Shown here piece by piece: positions 1-8,037 of a stretch of 64,000 bases of DNA (positions within the stretch are counted from its first letter, which is position 1; every line of letters starts with the position of its first letter). The translations under genes and the position numbers were made by a program. The notes under the pieces were generated by a model, which was given only the letters and a program-made list of their open reading frames with translations, did not search any database and was not told the DNA's origin. The DNA is from Bacteroidales bacterium UBA4360 (GTDB lineage: Bacteria; Bacteroidota; Bacteroidia; Bacteroidales; UBA932): assembly GCA_002393945.1 (NCBI GenBank), contig DGSO01000013.1, positions 152,221-216,220 on the forward strand. Direction: 5' to 3'.

Positions 1-557
1 AGGGCTGTGACAAGGCCGATAAAGAAAGTGACGCCCATGATAGTCAAGCCAGTGCTTCCCACGCTCCCGAAACTACCGGCCATCCAGCTGTAGAACAGTT
101 TCAGACTCTCTTCCGATGCCGAATACTGCAGTACCGAAGACAGGGCGCTGAACACGAAGCCCAGCATGACGCCGGTCAAAAGCAAGGTCCCGGTGGAATG
201 AGTACGCGATGATATCCACACTACCAGCAGTCCGGTAAGGAATGCCCCTGCAAATGCTGCCGATACCAGCGTAACCGTCGATCCCGTAATTGCAAGTGCT
301 GCAATTGAAGCTCCCAGCCCCGCACCTCCGGATACGCCCATGATGTGAGGATCGGCCAGGGGGTTTCTGAAAAGGGCTTGCATCTGTGCTCCGGCAAGGG
401 CGAGCGAGCCTCCGGCCAGGACAGCGGCCATCATTCTTGGGATTCGCAGTTTCCAAAGTATGTCGCCTCCTGCGGGCGAGATACCGTCCGATACCATGAC
501 ATCCAGCAGACAGAGCAGGACTAGCGCTGCACACCAGAGAAGATAGCGGAACTTCAT
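1..557 (-). CDS. FecCD-family ABC transporter permease (3' part outside window)
   Basis: Inner-membrane permease of the iron-siderophore/haem/cobalamin ABC importer family. Reading the minus strand from the ATG at 557 gives a hydrophobic protein beginning MKFRYLLWCAALVLLC and carrying the family signature RIPRMMAAVLAGG, LALAGAQMQALFRNPLADP and GVSGGAGLGAS, near-identical in layout to BtuC/FhuB/HmuU proteins. About 185 codons are visible and the frame stays open to the window edge, whereas full members have about 330 residues. Its ATG overlaps the stop of the upstream permease gene by four bases (ATGA), so the two are probably translationally coupled. The substrate cannot be told from this fragment; the binding protein and ATPase should lie beyond the window start. 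Confidence 0.88.
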   Translation of the reverse strand, partial: MKFRYLLWCAALVLLCLLDVMVSDGISPAGGDILWKLRIPRMMAAVLAGGSLALAGAQMQALFRNPLADPHIMGVSGGAGLGASIAALAITGSTVTLVSAAFAGAFLTGLLVVWISSRTHSTGTLLLTGVMLGFVFSALSSVLQYSASEESLKLFYSWMAGSFGSVGSTGLTIMGVTFFIGLVTA

Positions 558-1747
558 ATTTTTCTTGACGGTATGAGGGCTATAAGGTAGCCCACAACTG
601 CAACGCCTCCTGCAATGAGAAGGACATCGGTGAACTTAAGGACTACAGGATAAGATTCCACCAGGAAGTTGCCCGGCATCGGCACAATCCCGAAACGGGC
701 CTGGACCATAACCAGTACAATGCCGATGACAAGTCCGGCAAGCATGCCCAGAAAAGAGACGAGAAGACCTTCATTGAGGAAAATCTTCCTTAGCATTTCC
801 TCGGGTGCTCCAAGGGCACGAAGCGTTCCGGTGTCTTCCTGCTTCTCGATGACAAGCATCTTGAGGGAACTGTAGATATTGAAGGCGATGATTATCACCA
901 CAAAGATGAGTATCAGGTAGATAGCCAGCTTTTCGTAGCTCATCATCTTGAAGACTGATTCGTTCTGATGGAATCTGTCAAGCACCCTGAATCCGTCTCC
1001 CAGCTGCTGCTGAACTGCCTTTACAACAGTTTCGGCCTTGCCTGGGGAAGTCCAGATTTCCAGGGATGAAACTTCGGTTTCGTATTCCAGGAGCTCCCTC
1101 ATCGTGCCGATGGGGACAATCAGCGTATTGGCATCTATTTCTGACCCGGATGAGAATACTCCGGTGCAAAGTACCTTTACTTTACGGAGCGATGCTGCCG
1201 GGTTGGCCATGGATACCGCCTCTTTTCTGGAAGGATAAAAGATTTCAACCGGCGTAAGGAACCGGGGATTTGCTCCTATTGAGTGTGCAAGACCTGCGCC
1301 GATGACGGCGCCCGGATAACTGCCCTTGCGGAACGACCACGATCCGCTGACCACCTTGTCCTTCAGGTTCCATTCTTCCTGCTCAACCTCGTCGATCCCC
1401 TTTACGCGTGCAAGGCTTTGCTGCCCTTCAAGCGCGATGAAAACCTGCTCCTGAATGGCGCTGGAAAGGGTAATTACGTCAGGATTGGCAAGAACCGGTG
1501 CGAAGAGCGTACTGTCCGGCGTGAAAACTTTTCCGCCTGCCGGAACAATGACTATGTCGGCCGATGTCTGGTCAAGGCTTTCGCTGACGATTTTGTTGAA
1601 TCCGTTGAAAACTGACAGTATGATGACAAGAGCCGCCGTCCCTACGGCCATGCCCAGCGCCCCTATCCCAGAAATCCAGTTGATTACGTTGTAGGATTTC
1701 CTGGCAAACAAGTATCGCAGCGCAAACCGTAACGGAACATTTGTCAT
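554..1747 (-). CDS. LolC/LolE-type FtsX-family ABC transporter permease
   Basis: 397-residue permease of the MacB/LolCE type, which in Gram-negative bacteria moves lipoproteins from the inner membrane toward the outer membrane. The N terminus RYLFARKSYNVINWISGIG followed by a long hydrophobic helix and SVFNGF is the usual LolC/E start; a large periplasmic domain follows, and three transmembrane helices of the FtsX domain lie in the last 130 residues, with EDTGTLRALGAP between the first and second. The start codon is unusual in lying inside a short interspersed repeat at 1741-1768, which also holds the rbfA stop. No alternative start is close and the N terminus fits the family, so this start is probably used. 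It is followed by a FecCD permease overlapping by four bases. The ATPase partner is not in the window. Confidence 0.9.
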   Translation of the reverse strand: MTNVPLRFALRYLFARKSYNVINWISGIGALGMAVGTAALVIILSVFNGFNKIVSESLDQTSADIVIVPAGGKVFTPDSTLFAPVLANPDVITLSSAIQEQVFIALEGQQSLARVKGIDEVEQEEWNLKDKVVSGSWSFRKGSYPGAVIGAGLAHSIGANPRFLTPVEIFYPSRKEAVSMANPAASLRKVKVLCTGVFSSGSEIDANTLIVPIGTMRELLEYETEVSSLEIWTSPGKAETVVKAVQQQLGDGFRVLDRFHQNESVFKMMSYEKLAIYLILIFVVIIIAFNIYSSLKMLVIEKQEDTGTLRALGAPEEMLRKIFLNEGLLVSFLGMLAGLVIGIVLVMVQARFGIVPMPGNFLVESYPVVLKFTDVLLIAGGVAVVGYLIALIPSRKI

Positions 1748-1768
1748 TCTGAGCGAAGCGAAGAATCT
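1741..1768. repeat. Short interspersed hairpin repeat, copy 1
   Basis: A 28-base element reading TTGTCATTCTGAGCGAAGCG followed by AAGAATCT. ATTCT at 1746-1750 can pair with AGAAT at 1762-1766. Close relatives lie at 7631-7659 and 57777-57805. This copy fills the whole rbfA-permease junction: the complement of its right end contributes to the TAG stop of rbfA (1767-1769) and its left end supplies the ATG of the permease (1745-1747). Confidence 0.75.
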
Positions 1769-2117
1769 ATTTTTTCAGCAGTTCTTCTATATGCTCTGCA
1801 TAGTCCAGAGTAGTATCCAGCAGGAAGGAAAGCTCCGGAACAATGCGGAACTGTTTTGCAACCACGCGGCCGAGTTCTCCGCGGAGGGCGCGTTTTTCCT
1901 CTTCGAGAAGCTGCATCACAGGGCCCTGTTTTTCGGAGGGGAAGATGCTTACGAAAACCTTGGCGAGGGAGAGATCAGGGCTCACGCGCACTTCGCTTAC
2001 GGTGACAAGTGCACCGCCGAATGCGCCCATACCCTTGGCCCTGATTATCTCTGCCAGGTCTTTCTGTATTTCACGTGCAACCTTGAGTTGCCTTGTGCTT
2101 GCAGGTTTGTTATCCAT
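1767..2117 (-). CDS. rbfA: Ribosome-binding factor A
   Basis: 116-residue cytoplasmic protein that binds the 30S subunit late in 16S rRNA maturation. It has the RbfA pattern throughout: N-terminal [17 protein letters not shown], then [20 protein letters not shown], a helix rich in charged residues, and [21 protein letters not shown] at the end, matching the conserved P-x-L-x-F-x-x-D motif. The length is normal for the family. Its start overlaps the end of tyrS by eight bases and it is followed directly by a repeat and a LolC/E-like permease, so tyrS-rbfA-permease is likely one transcript. Confidence 0.95.
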   Translation of the reverse strand: MDNKPASTRQLKVAREIQKDLAEIIRAKGMGAFGGALVTVSEVRVSPDLSLAKVFVSIFPSEKQGPVMQLLEEEKRALRGELGRVVAKQFRIVPELSFLLDTTLDYAEHIEELLKK

Positions 2118-3399
2118 TTATCTTGATGATGAAATAGTTCTTCTTGCCCTTCTGCGCAAGTATGTAGTGGCCGTTGACGATATCGGCCTCGGTAACGTCG
2201 GCATTGATGTCGGTCACCTTGTCCTTGTTGATTGCGATGCCGCTGCCCTGGACCATCTTGCGGGCCTCGCCCTTGGAGGGCAGAATGTTTGTCCTGACGG
2301 CCAGAAGGTCGAGGATGTTCAGGGGAAGGTCAGCCCTGTTGAGCTCGAAGGAGGGTACATCGGCAAAGACAGCGAGGAAGGTGCGCTCGTCCAGTTTCCT
2401 GAGGGCTTCCGAGTTGCCGCCGAAGAGCATCTGGGATGCTGCAAGGGCGTTTTCGTATGCTTCTTCGCCGTGGCACATGACGGTCACTTCTTTTGCGAGT
2501 ACCTTCTGGAGTTTGCGCTGGCCGGGATCCTGACGGTGCTCTTCGATGAGGCTCTCGATGGTTTCGCGGTCGAGGAGGGTGAAGATCTTGATGTAGCGCT
2601 CGGCATCGTCATCGGCGACGTTGAGCCAGAACTGGTAGAATTCGTAGGGGGAGGTGCGCTCTGCATCCAGCCAGATGTTGCCCTTTTCGGTCTTGCCGAA
2701 TTTGGTGCCGTCGGCCTTGCGGATGAGAGGGCAGGTGAGTGCGAAGGCCTCGCCGCCGTCCATGCGGCGGATGAGCTCGCTGCCGGTGGTGATGTTGCCC
2801 CACTGGTCGCTGCCGCCCAGCTGGAGTATGCAGCCCTTGTTCTTCCAGAGCCAGTAGAAATCGTAGCCCTGCATGAGCTGATAGCTGAATTCAGTGAAGG
2901 ACATGCCTTCGCTGGAATCTCTGGACAGGCGCTTTTTCACGCTGTCCTTCGCCATCATGTAGTTTACGGTTATATGCTTTCCGATATCGCGGATGAAGTT
3001 GATGAATGTGTAATCCTTCATCCAGTCATAGTTGTTTACGAGTTCTGCCTTGTTGGGGGCGTCGGAATCGAAGTCCAGGAAACGTGCAAGCTGTGCCTTG
3101 ATGCATGCGACGTTATGACTCAGGGTCTCCTCGTCCAGGAGATTCCTTTCTGCCGATTTCATGGAAGGGTCTCCGATCATTCCCGTGGCGCCGCCGACCA
3201 GCGCATACGGCTTATGCCCGCAGCTCTGGAAATGCTTCAGTATCATTACGCTCACAAGGTGGCCGATGTGAAGCGAGTCGGCCGTGGGGTCGATTCCAAC
3301 GTAAGCCGCCTTAGGGCCTTCCATAAGTTTCTCTTCTGTTCCGGGCATGATATCCTGAATCATGCCTCTCCAGCGCAGTTCTTCTACGAAATTCTTCAT
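2110..3399 (-). CDS. tyrS: Tyrosyl-tRNA synthetase
   Basis: Class I synthetase that charges tRNA-Tyr. The HIGH motif is visible in [11 protein letters not shown], and the second signature appears as KFGKT in [12 protein letters not shown], as in E. coli-type TyrRS. A C-terminal S4-like RNA-binding domain contains [11 protein letters not shown] and [12 protein letters not shown] chose the ATG at 3399 (429 residues, starting [13 protein letters not shown]). An ATG six codons upstream sits only a few bases below the promoter box at 3419-3426, so it is probably at or before the transcription start, whereas AAAGGA precedes the chosen ATG at a suitable distance. It is the first gene of a run with rbfA and two permeases. 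Confidence 0.96.
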   Translation of the reverse strand: MKNFVEELRWRGMIQDIMPGTEEKLMEGPKAAYVGIDPTADSLHIGHLVSVMILKHFQSCGHKPYALVGGATGMIGDPSMKSAERNLLDEETLSHNVACIKAQLARFLDFDSDAPNKAELVNNYDWMKDYTFINFIRDIGKHITVNYMMAKDSVKKRLSRDSSEGMSFTEFSYQLMQGYDFYWLWKNKGCILQLGGSDQWGNITTGSELIRRMDGGEAFALTCPLIRKADGTKFGKTEKGNIWLDAERTSPYEFYQFWLNVADDDAERYIKIFTLLDRETIESLIEEHRQDPGQRKLQKVLAKEVTVMCHGEEAYENALAASQMLFGGNSEALRKLDERTFLAVFADVPSFELNRADLPLNILDLLAVRTNILPSKGEARKMVQGSGIAINKDKVTDINADVTEADIVNGHYILAQKGKKNYFIIKING

Positions 3400-3418
3400 A
3401 TATAATTCCTTTATCATG

Positions 3419-3426
3419 CAAAGGTA
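3419..3426 (-). promoter_or_regulatory. Bacteroidota -7 box for tyrS
   Basis: On the minus strand this reads TACCTTTG, matching the TAnnTTTG consensus of the Bacteroidota housekeeping sigma factor, about 20 bases before the chosen tyrS start. No clear -33 TTTG is seen. Confidence 0.6.
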
Positions 3427-3506
3427 GTCATTTTTTGCATTAATAATAAGGTATAGGGGTCAAAAAAGCAAGGATGGGCAGCGTGTGAGTGAACGGAATT
3501 TGGTAC

Positions 3507-3542
3507 AAAAAATAAAGCAGGGTTCCCCCTGCTTTATTTTTT
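3507..3542. terminator. Bidirectional terminator hairpin next to tRNA-Thr
   Basis: A perfect 16-base inverted repeat (AAAAAATAAAGCAGGG / CCCTGCTTTATTTTTT) with a TTCC loop. It starts one base after the 3' end of the minus-strand tRNA-Thr, and its A/T-rich arms would give a U tract in either direction. Confidence 0.85.
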
Positions 3543-3543
3543 G

Positions 3544-3616
3544 AGCCACTCATCAGGCTCGAACTGACGACCTGCGCGTTACGAATGCGCTGCTCTACCG
3601 ACTGAGCTAAAGTGGC
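3544..3616 (-). tRNA. tRNA-Thr (CGT anticodon)
   Basis: The complement folds as a 73-base tRNA: acceptor GCCACTT/GAGTGGC, D arm GCTC/GAGC, anticodon loop TTCGTAA (CGT, Thr) and T arm GTCAG/CTGAT with loop TTCGAGC. The discriminator is T and CCA is not encoded. The last anticodon-stem pair, 31-39, is an A/C mismatch. A strong terminator follows at once. Confidence 0.95.
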
Positions 3617-3664
3617 AAACCGGCTTCATGTGAACCGGGACTGCAAATATACGATATTTTTTTG

Positions 3665-3672
3665 TATTTTTG
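3665..3672 (+). promoter_or_regulatory. -7 box upstream of the M16 peptidase gene
   Basis: TATTTTTG matches TAnnTTTG, 36 bases before the ATG at 3708. No convincing -33 element is seen at the expected distance. Confidence 0.5.
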
Positions 3673-3707
3673 CATATCGTTCGGCAAACAACTAAATAAA
3701 AGTATAA

Positions 3708-6593
3708 ATGAAACGATTCTTAATCCTTCTTGCGGCAGCCGCAGCGGTACTTGCAGGCTGCTCAAAGTATGAAACCGTGAAGGGCGATCCCCTGAATGCC
3801 AAAATTTACACCCTTTCCAACGGTCTCAAGGTTTACATGACTGTAAACAAGGACGAACCCAGAATTCAGACTTACATTGCCGTGAATGCCGGCGGTAAGG
3901 ACGACCCGGCCGACAACACCGGCCTGGCCCACTATCTGGAGCACATGATGTTCAAGGGTACGGAAACCTTCGGCACACAGGACTACGAGGCCGAAAAACC
4001 TCTCCTTGCACAGATTGACTCCCTTTTCGAAGTATACCGCACGCTTACGGACCCTCAGGAAAGGGCAGACCTTTACGCCAAGATTGACGCCATCAGCTAT
4101 GAGGCTTCCAAGATTGCCATTCCCAACGAGTATGACAAGCTGATGTCCATAATCGGCTCTGAAGGAACCAACGCCTTCACTTCGAATGACGTTACCTGCT
4201 ATGTTGAGGAAATTCCTTCAAACCAGATTGAAAACTGGGCCCGCATCGAAGCCGACCGCTTCAAAAACTGCGTCTTCCGCGGTTTCCACACGGAGCTCGA
4301 GGCCGTTTACGAGGAAAAGAACATGGGCCTTGCCGATGATTCTGAAAAGTGCATCGACGCCCTTGACTCCATGCTTTTCGTGAACCATCCCTACGGCACC
4401 CAGACCGTTATCGGCACACAGGACCACCTGAAGAATCCTTCACTGAAGGCTATCCGCTACCAGAAAGATACCTATTACGTTCCCAACAACATGGCCATCT
4501 GCCTTTCCGGAGACTTCGACCCGGACGAGATGGTGAAGATAATCGAGAAGTACTTCGGAGACTGGAAAGCCAATCCCAACCTGCCCAAGAGGAACTTCGG
4601 CACGGAAGAGCCCATCACCGCCCCCAAGGTGAAGGACGTCTACGGCTACGAGGCAGAAATGGTCCTCTTCGGCTGGAGGACTCCCGGCACCTCCTGCAAG
4701 GAAAGCGAGATCGGCGAGATTGCATCGGCAATACTCTATAACGGCCAGGCCGGCCTTGTGGATACCGACTGCATCCGCACCCAGAATATCCTCGGAGGCG
4801 CTTTCTTCAATTACGACCGCACCGACTGGGGCATTATGCTTGCCCAGGGCATGCCCAAGGAAGGACAGAGCCTGGAGGAGGTGAAGGACATCCTCATGGC
4901 CGAAGTTGCAAAGCTTCGCAGCGGCGACTTCCCCGAGAGCCTTCTCGAGGCGGCCAAGGCAAACTACAAGCTCGACTATATGCGCGGTCTGGTCTCAAAT
5001 CAGGCCCGCACGAGGCTCTTCATGAACTCATTCATCGCCGGAACATCCTGGAAGGACGAAGTGGGCAAGATCGGAAGGATAGAGAAGATAAGCAAGGACG
5101 ATATTGTGGCCTGGGCTCAGAAATACCTTGGAGAAAACAGCTACGCCCTTGTTTACAAGCACTTCGGCGAGGATAAGTCCATCAAGAAAATCGACGCCCC
5201 CAAGATCACCCCTATCGTCACCAACCGTGACAAGCAGAGCGCCTTCCTCGCAGAGATCGCAGCATCCGAACCCGCTCCAATCGAGCCCGTATTCGTGGAT
5301 TATGAAAAGGATATGACCGTTTCTTCCGTCGGAGACCTCAAACTCCTTTACAAGAAGAACGACAAGAACGACATCGCAACCCTTACCTTCCGTTATGACC
5401 GCGGAAGCGACAACGACCCCGTCCTTGACATCGCTGCCGACTATGCCGGCTACCTTGGCTCAGCCAACATGACCGGTGAAGAATATGCGGTGAAGCTGTA
5501 CGAACTTGCATGCAGTGCAGATCCCCGTATCGGCGGAAACACCTCCAATATCACTGTGAGCGGCCTCAGCGAAAACCTTGAAGAAGCCCTTCAGCTGGCA
5601 GAAAACCATCTCTCCACCCTTGCCGGAGACGATGAAATCCTTGCCGGTCTCAAGGCCGATATCTTCCGCGCCCGCCTGGACGGCAAGAAGAACCAGAGGG
5701 CCTGCAGCAGCGCTATCCAGCGTTACCTCATCTACGGTCCCGAGTATATCAAGCAGGGCACCCTTACCAACACCCATGTCCAGGACCTGACTTCCGACGA
5801 AGTCCTCGCTTCCCTCAGCGACCTCATGGGCTGCGCACACACCATACTCTATTACGGTCCCGCATCCATTGAAGAAGTAAAGGCTATGCTTGAGCGCTCA
5901 CACAAGTGCGATGGCCTGAAGCCTCTTCAGAAGACCCGCGCCGTCAAGCGCCTCACCCCCACCACGCAGGTGTATGTAGCCCATTACGATGCCCGTCAGT
6001 TCAATTACGTGCAGTATTCAGACCGCGGCGAAAAGCTCGACCTTTCCGAAGATCCGCTTATCGACCTGTTCAATGAGTACTACGGCGGCGGCATGAACGC
6101 CATCGTATTTCAGGAGATGAGGGAATCCCGCGCCCTTGCTTACGGCGCCGGCGCTTATCTCACTGGACCCACTTATGCCGATGACACCTATTCCTTCAGG
6201 GCCTACATCGCTTCCCAGAACGACAAGCTCCAAAAGGCCGTTGAAGGCTTTGACGAAATCATAGAAACCCTCCCCGAAGCTCCCGAGAACCTGGAAATCG
6301 CAAAGGCTTCCATCCTTGGAAAACTGCGCACCCAGAGGGTAACCGGACAGAGCGTTCTCTACAGCTATCTGCAGGCTCAGGAACTTGGTCTGAAGCAGCC
6401 GCGCGAAAAGCAGGTCTATGAGAAAGTCGAATCCCTTACCATGGAAGACCTCCTTGCCACCCACGCCAAGTGGATCAAGGGCCGTACATACAATTATTCT
6501 ATACTGGGAGACACCAAGGATCTGGATATGAACTTCCTCCGCACCCTCGGCCCGGTAAAGATCCTTACTCTTGAAGACATTTTTGGATATTGA
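3708..6593 (+). CDS. M16-family zinc peptidase, lipoprotein
   Basis: 961-residue insulinase/pitrilysin-family metallopeptidase. The N terminus MKRFLILLAAAAAVLAGC is a lipoprotein signal with the lipobox cysteine at residue 18, so it is probably anchored to a periplasmic membrane face. The inverted zinc motif HxxEH is HYLEH at residues 75-79; the downstream glutamate helix appears as HTELEAVYEEKN. A second M16 unit without HxxEH occupies the C-terminal half, as expected for the two-lobed clamshell. The role is likely degradation of peptides in the periplasm; no substrate can be deduced. The gene ends in TGATG, sharing one base with the manC start, so the two genes are coupled, though no functional link is obvious. 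Confidence 0.93.
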   Translation: MKRFLILLAAAAAVLAGCSKYETVKGDPLNAKIYTLSNGLKVYMTVNKDEPRIQTYIAVNAGGKDDPADNTGLAHYLEHMMFKGTETFGTQDYEAEKPLLAQIDSLFEVYRTLTDPQERADLYAKIDAISYEASKIAIPNEYDKLMSIIGSEGTNAFTSNDVTCYVEEIPSNQIENWARIEADRFKNCVFRGFHTELEAVYEEKNMGLADDSEKCIDALDSMLFVNHPYGTQTVIGTQDHLKNPSLKAIRYQKDTYYVPNNMAICLSGDFDPDEMVKIIEKYFGDWKANPNLPKRNFGTEEPITAPKVKDVYGYEAEMVLFGWRTPGTSCKESEIGEIASAILYNGQAGLVDTDCIRTQNILGGAFFNYDRTDWGIMLAQGMPKEGQSLEEVKDILMAEVAKLRSGDFPESLLEAAKANYKLDYMRGLVSNQARTRLFMNSFIAGTSWKDEVGKIGRIEKISKDDIVAWAQKYLGENSYALVYKHFGEDKSIKKIDAPKITPIVTNRDKQSAFLAEIAASEPAPIEPVFVDYEKDMTVSSVGDLKLLYKKNDKNDIATLTFRYDRGSDNDPVLDIAADYAGYLGSANMTGEEYAVKLYELACSADPRIGGNTSNITVSGLSENLEEALQLAENHLSTLAGDDEILAGLKADIFRARLDGKKNQRACSSAIQRYLIYGPEYIKQGTLTNTHVQDLTSDEVLASLSDLMGCAHTILYYGPASIEEVKAMLERSHKCDGLKPLQKTRAVKRLTPTTQVYVAHYDARQFNYVQYSDRGEKLDLSEDPLIDLFNEYYGGGMNAIVFQEMRESRALAYGAGAYLTGPTYADDTYSFRAYIASQNDKLQKAVEGFDEIIETLPEAPENLEIAKASILGKLRTQRVTGQSVLYSYLQAQELGLKQPREKQVYEKVESLTMEDLLATHAKWIKGRTYNYSILGDTKDLDMNFLRTLGPVKILTLEDIFGY

Positions 6594-7630
6594 TGAACCA
6601 TGTAGTGATTATGGCTGGCGGAGTGGGGAGCAGGCTTTGGCCTCTCTCCACCCCCGAAAAGCCGAAACAGTTTATTGACGTACTTGGAGTTGGTAAAAGC
6701 CTTATCCAGCTCACTGTAGAACGTTTCATCCCGGTTTGCTCCCCGGAGAATTTCTGGGTGGTCACCGGAGAGAAGTATGTAGATCTCGTCAAGGAACAGA
6801 TCCCCGGCATTCCGGAGGACCAGATTCTTGCAGAACCGGAAGGCCGCAACACCGCTCCGTGCATTGCCTATGCATCATGGAAGATAGCCTTGAAGGACCC
6901 GGACGCCAACATCGTCGTAACCCCGGCCGACGCCCTTGTCCTCAAGACTGCGGAATTCGCCGATGCAATCGGCAAGGCACTGGCCTTTACGGAGAATTCA
7001 GACGCCATAGTCACTGTAGGCATCGCCCCCACAAGGCCTGAGACCGGATACGGGTATATTCACGCATCCGAGGCTGTACGCGGTAAGATAGTAAATGTCT
7101 CCGAATTCAAGGAAAAACCGTCCCTGGAGACCGCCCAGGCCTATCTTGCCGATGGCCACTACTTCTGGAACGCCGGCATCTTCGTGTGGAACGTAAAGAC
7201 TATCGTAAAAGAACTGCGCGCCTTTGCTCCGCAGATATCGGCCGTCATGGACGAGCTCAAGCCATCCCTTTTCACATCTTCCGAACAGACTCAGCTCCGC
7301 CGCCTCTTCCCGACCTGCGACAAAATCTCCATCGACTACGCCGTCATGGAAAAGAGCCGCAGCATATACGTGATTGCCGACGACCTCGCCTGGAGCGACC
7401 TTGGCAGTTGGGGTTCCGTCAAGGGCCACATCAAGGCCGATGACGAAGGAAACGTGGTCGTAGGGGGAGACGTGCGCCTTTTCGGATGCAAGGACTGCTT
7501 CGTCCACGCCGCCTCCGAAAAGCGCGTAGTCCTGGAAGGCCTTGAAGAATACATAGTTTCAGAATCCGACGGCCGCCTCCTCGTCTGCCGCCTCTCAGAA
7601 GAACAGCACATCAAGGAGTTTTCTGCCTGA
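6593..7630 (+). CDS. manC: Mannose-1-phosphate guanylyltransferase
   Basis: Makes GDP-mannose from mannose-1-phosphate and GTP for surface polysaccharides and glycans. The nucleotidyltransferase signature is clear: MAGGVGSRLWPLSTPEKPKQF at the N terminus, then AEPEGRNTAP, TGYGYIH and FKEKPSLETA. The 345-residue length means it is the single-function form without the C-terminal isomerase domain. The ATG at 6593 is preferred over an in-frame TTG one codon earlier; it shares one base with the stop of the peptidase gene. A copy of the interspersed repeat begins directly after the TGA stop. Confidence 0.93.
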   Translation: MNHVVIMAGGVGSRLWPLSTPEKPKQFIDVLGVGKSLIQLTVERFIPVCSPENFWVVTGEKYVDLVKEQIPGIPEDQILAEPEGRNTAPCIAYASWKIALKDPDANIVVTPADALVLKTAEFADAIGKALAFTENSDAIVTVGIAPTRPETGYGYIHASEAVRGKIVNVSEFKEKPSLETAQAYLADGHYFWNAGIFVWNVKTIVKELRAFAPQISAVMDELKPSLFTSSEQTQLRRLFPTCDKISIDYAVMEKSRSIYVIADDLAWSDLGSWGSVKGHIKADDEGNVVVGGDVRLFGCKDCFVHAASEKRVVLEGLEEYIVSESDGRLLVCRLSEEQHIKEFSA

Positions 7631-7659
7631 TTGTCATTTCGAGCGAAGTCGAGAAATCT
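7631..7659. repeat. Short interspersed hairpin repeat, copy 2
   Basis: A 29-base element beginning TTGTCATTTCGAGCGAAGTC and ending GAGAAATCT, adjacent to the manC stop codon. It shares the TTGTCATT...GAGCGAAG...AATCT framework with the copies at 1741 and 57777, but its arms (TTTCGA / TCGAGAAA) are a distinct variant. Confidence 0.7.
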
Positions 7660-7680
7660 CGAAAAAAACTTAAAAAATTA

Positions 7681-7711
7681 TTTGCAGAATCAAAAATAGT
7701 TTGTACCTTTG
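7681..7711 (+). promoter_or_regulatory. Promoter of the tRNA-Lys pair
   Basis: TTTG at 7681-7684, a 19-base spacer and TACCTTTG at 7704-7711: an essentially ideal Bacteroidota promoter. The expected start leaves a 35-base leader before the first tRNA. Confidence 0.85.
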
Positions 7712-7751
7712 CAATCCCGAAAACGGGGAGGGCCCTAAGGGGCAAACGGAA

Positions 7752-7824
7752 GACTCGTTAGCTCAGTAGGTAGAGCACATCCCTTTTAAGGATGGGGTCT
7801 CGGGTTCGAGCCCCGAACGGGTCA
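7752..7824 (+). tRNA. tRNA-Lys (TTT anticodon)
   Basis: 73-base cloverleaf: acceptor GACTCGT/ACGGGTC, D arm GCTC/GAGC, anticodon stem CATCC/GGATG with loop CTTTTAA (TTT), T arm TCGGG/CCCGA, discriminator A, no encoded CCA. Nine bases spanning its 5' end (GAAGACTCG, 7749-7757) are complementary to CGAGTCTTC at 7832-7840 beyond its 3' end. Confidence 0.97.
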
Positions 7825-7860
7825 CAAGAAGCGAGTCTTCTAAAACAAACCAGACTGAAT

Positions 7861-7933
<73 letters not shown>

Positions 7934-7934
7934 C

Positions 7935-7972
7935 AAGGCGGCAGTCCAATACGGATTGCCGCCTTAATTTTT
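7935..7972 (+). terminator. Terminator after the tRNA-Lys genes
   Basis: AAGGCGGCAGTCC and GGATTGCCGCCTT form a 13-pair stem with one G-T wobble, followed by AATTTTT. It begins two bases after the second tRNA. Confidence 0.85.
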
Positions 7973-7989
7973 CAGCAGCTCCAAAAGTT

Positions 7990-8020
7990 TTTGAAATTCC
8001 CCGTACAATTCTTAATTTTG
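7990..8020 (+). promoter_or_regulatory. Promoter of the hydEGF maturase genes
   Basis: TTTG (7990-7993), 19 bases, then TAATTTTG (8013-8020), 17 bases before the hydE ATG. It implies the maturases are transcribed independently of the convergent structural genes. Confidence 0.85.
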
Positions 8021-8037
8021 CTTAAAATGAGTTTGTA

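Noticed and set aside
1843..3405. Long open frame of about 520 codons on the plus strand opposite tyrS and rbfA
   Set aside because: It runs antisense through two clearly identified genes and has no known motif; codon bias at this GC content keeps antisense frames open.
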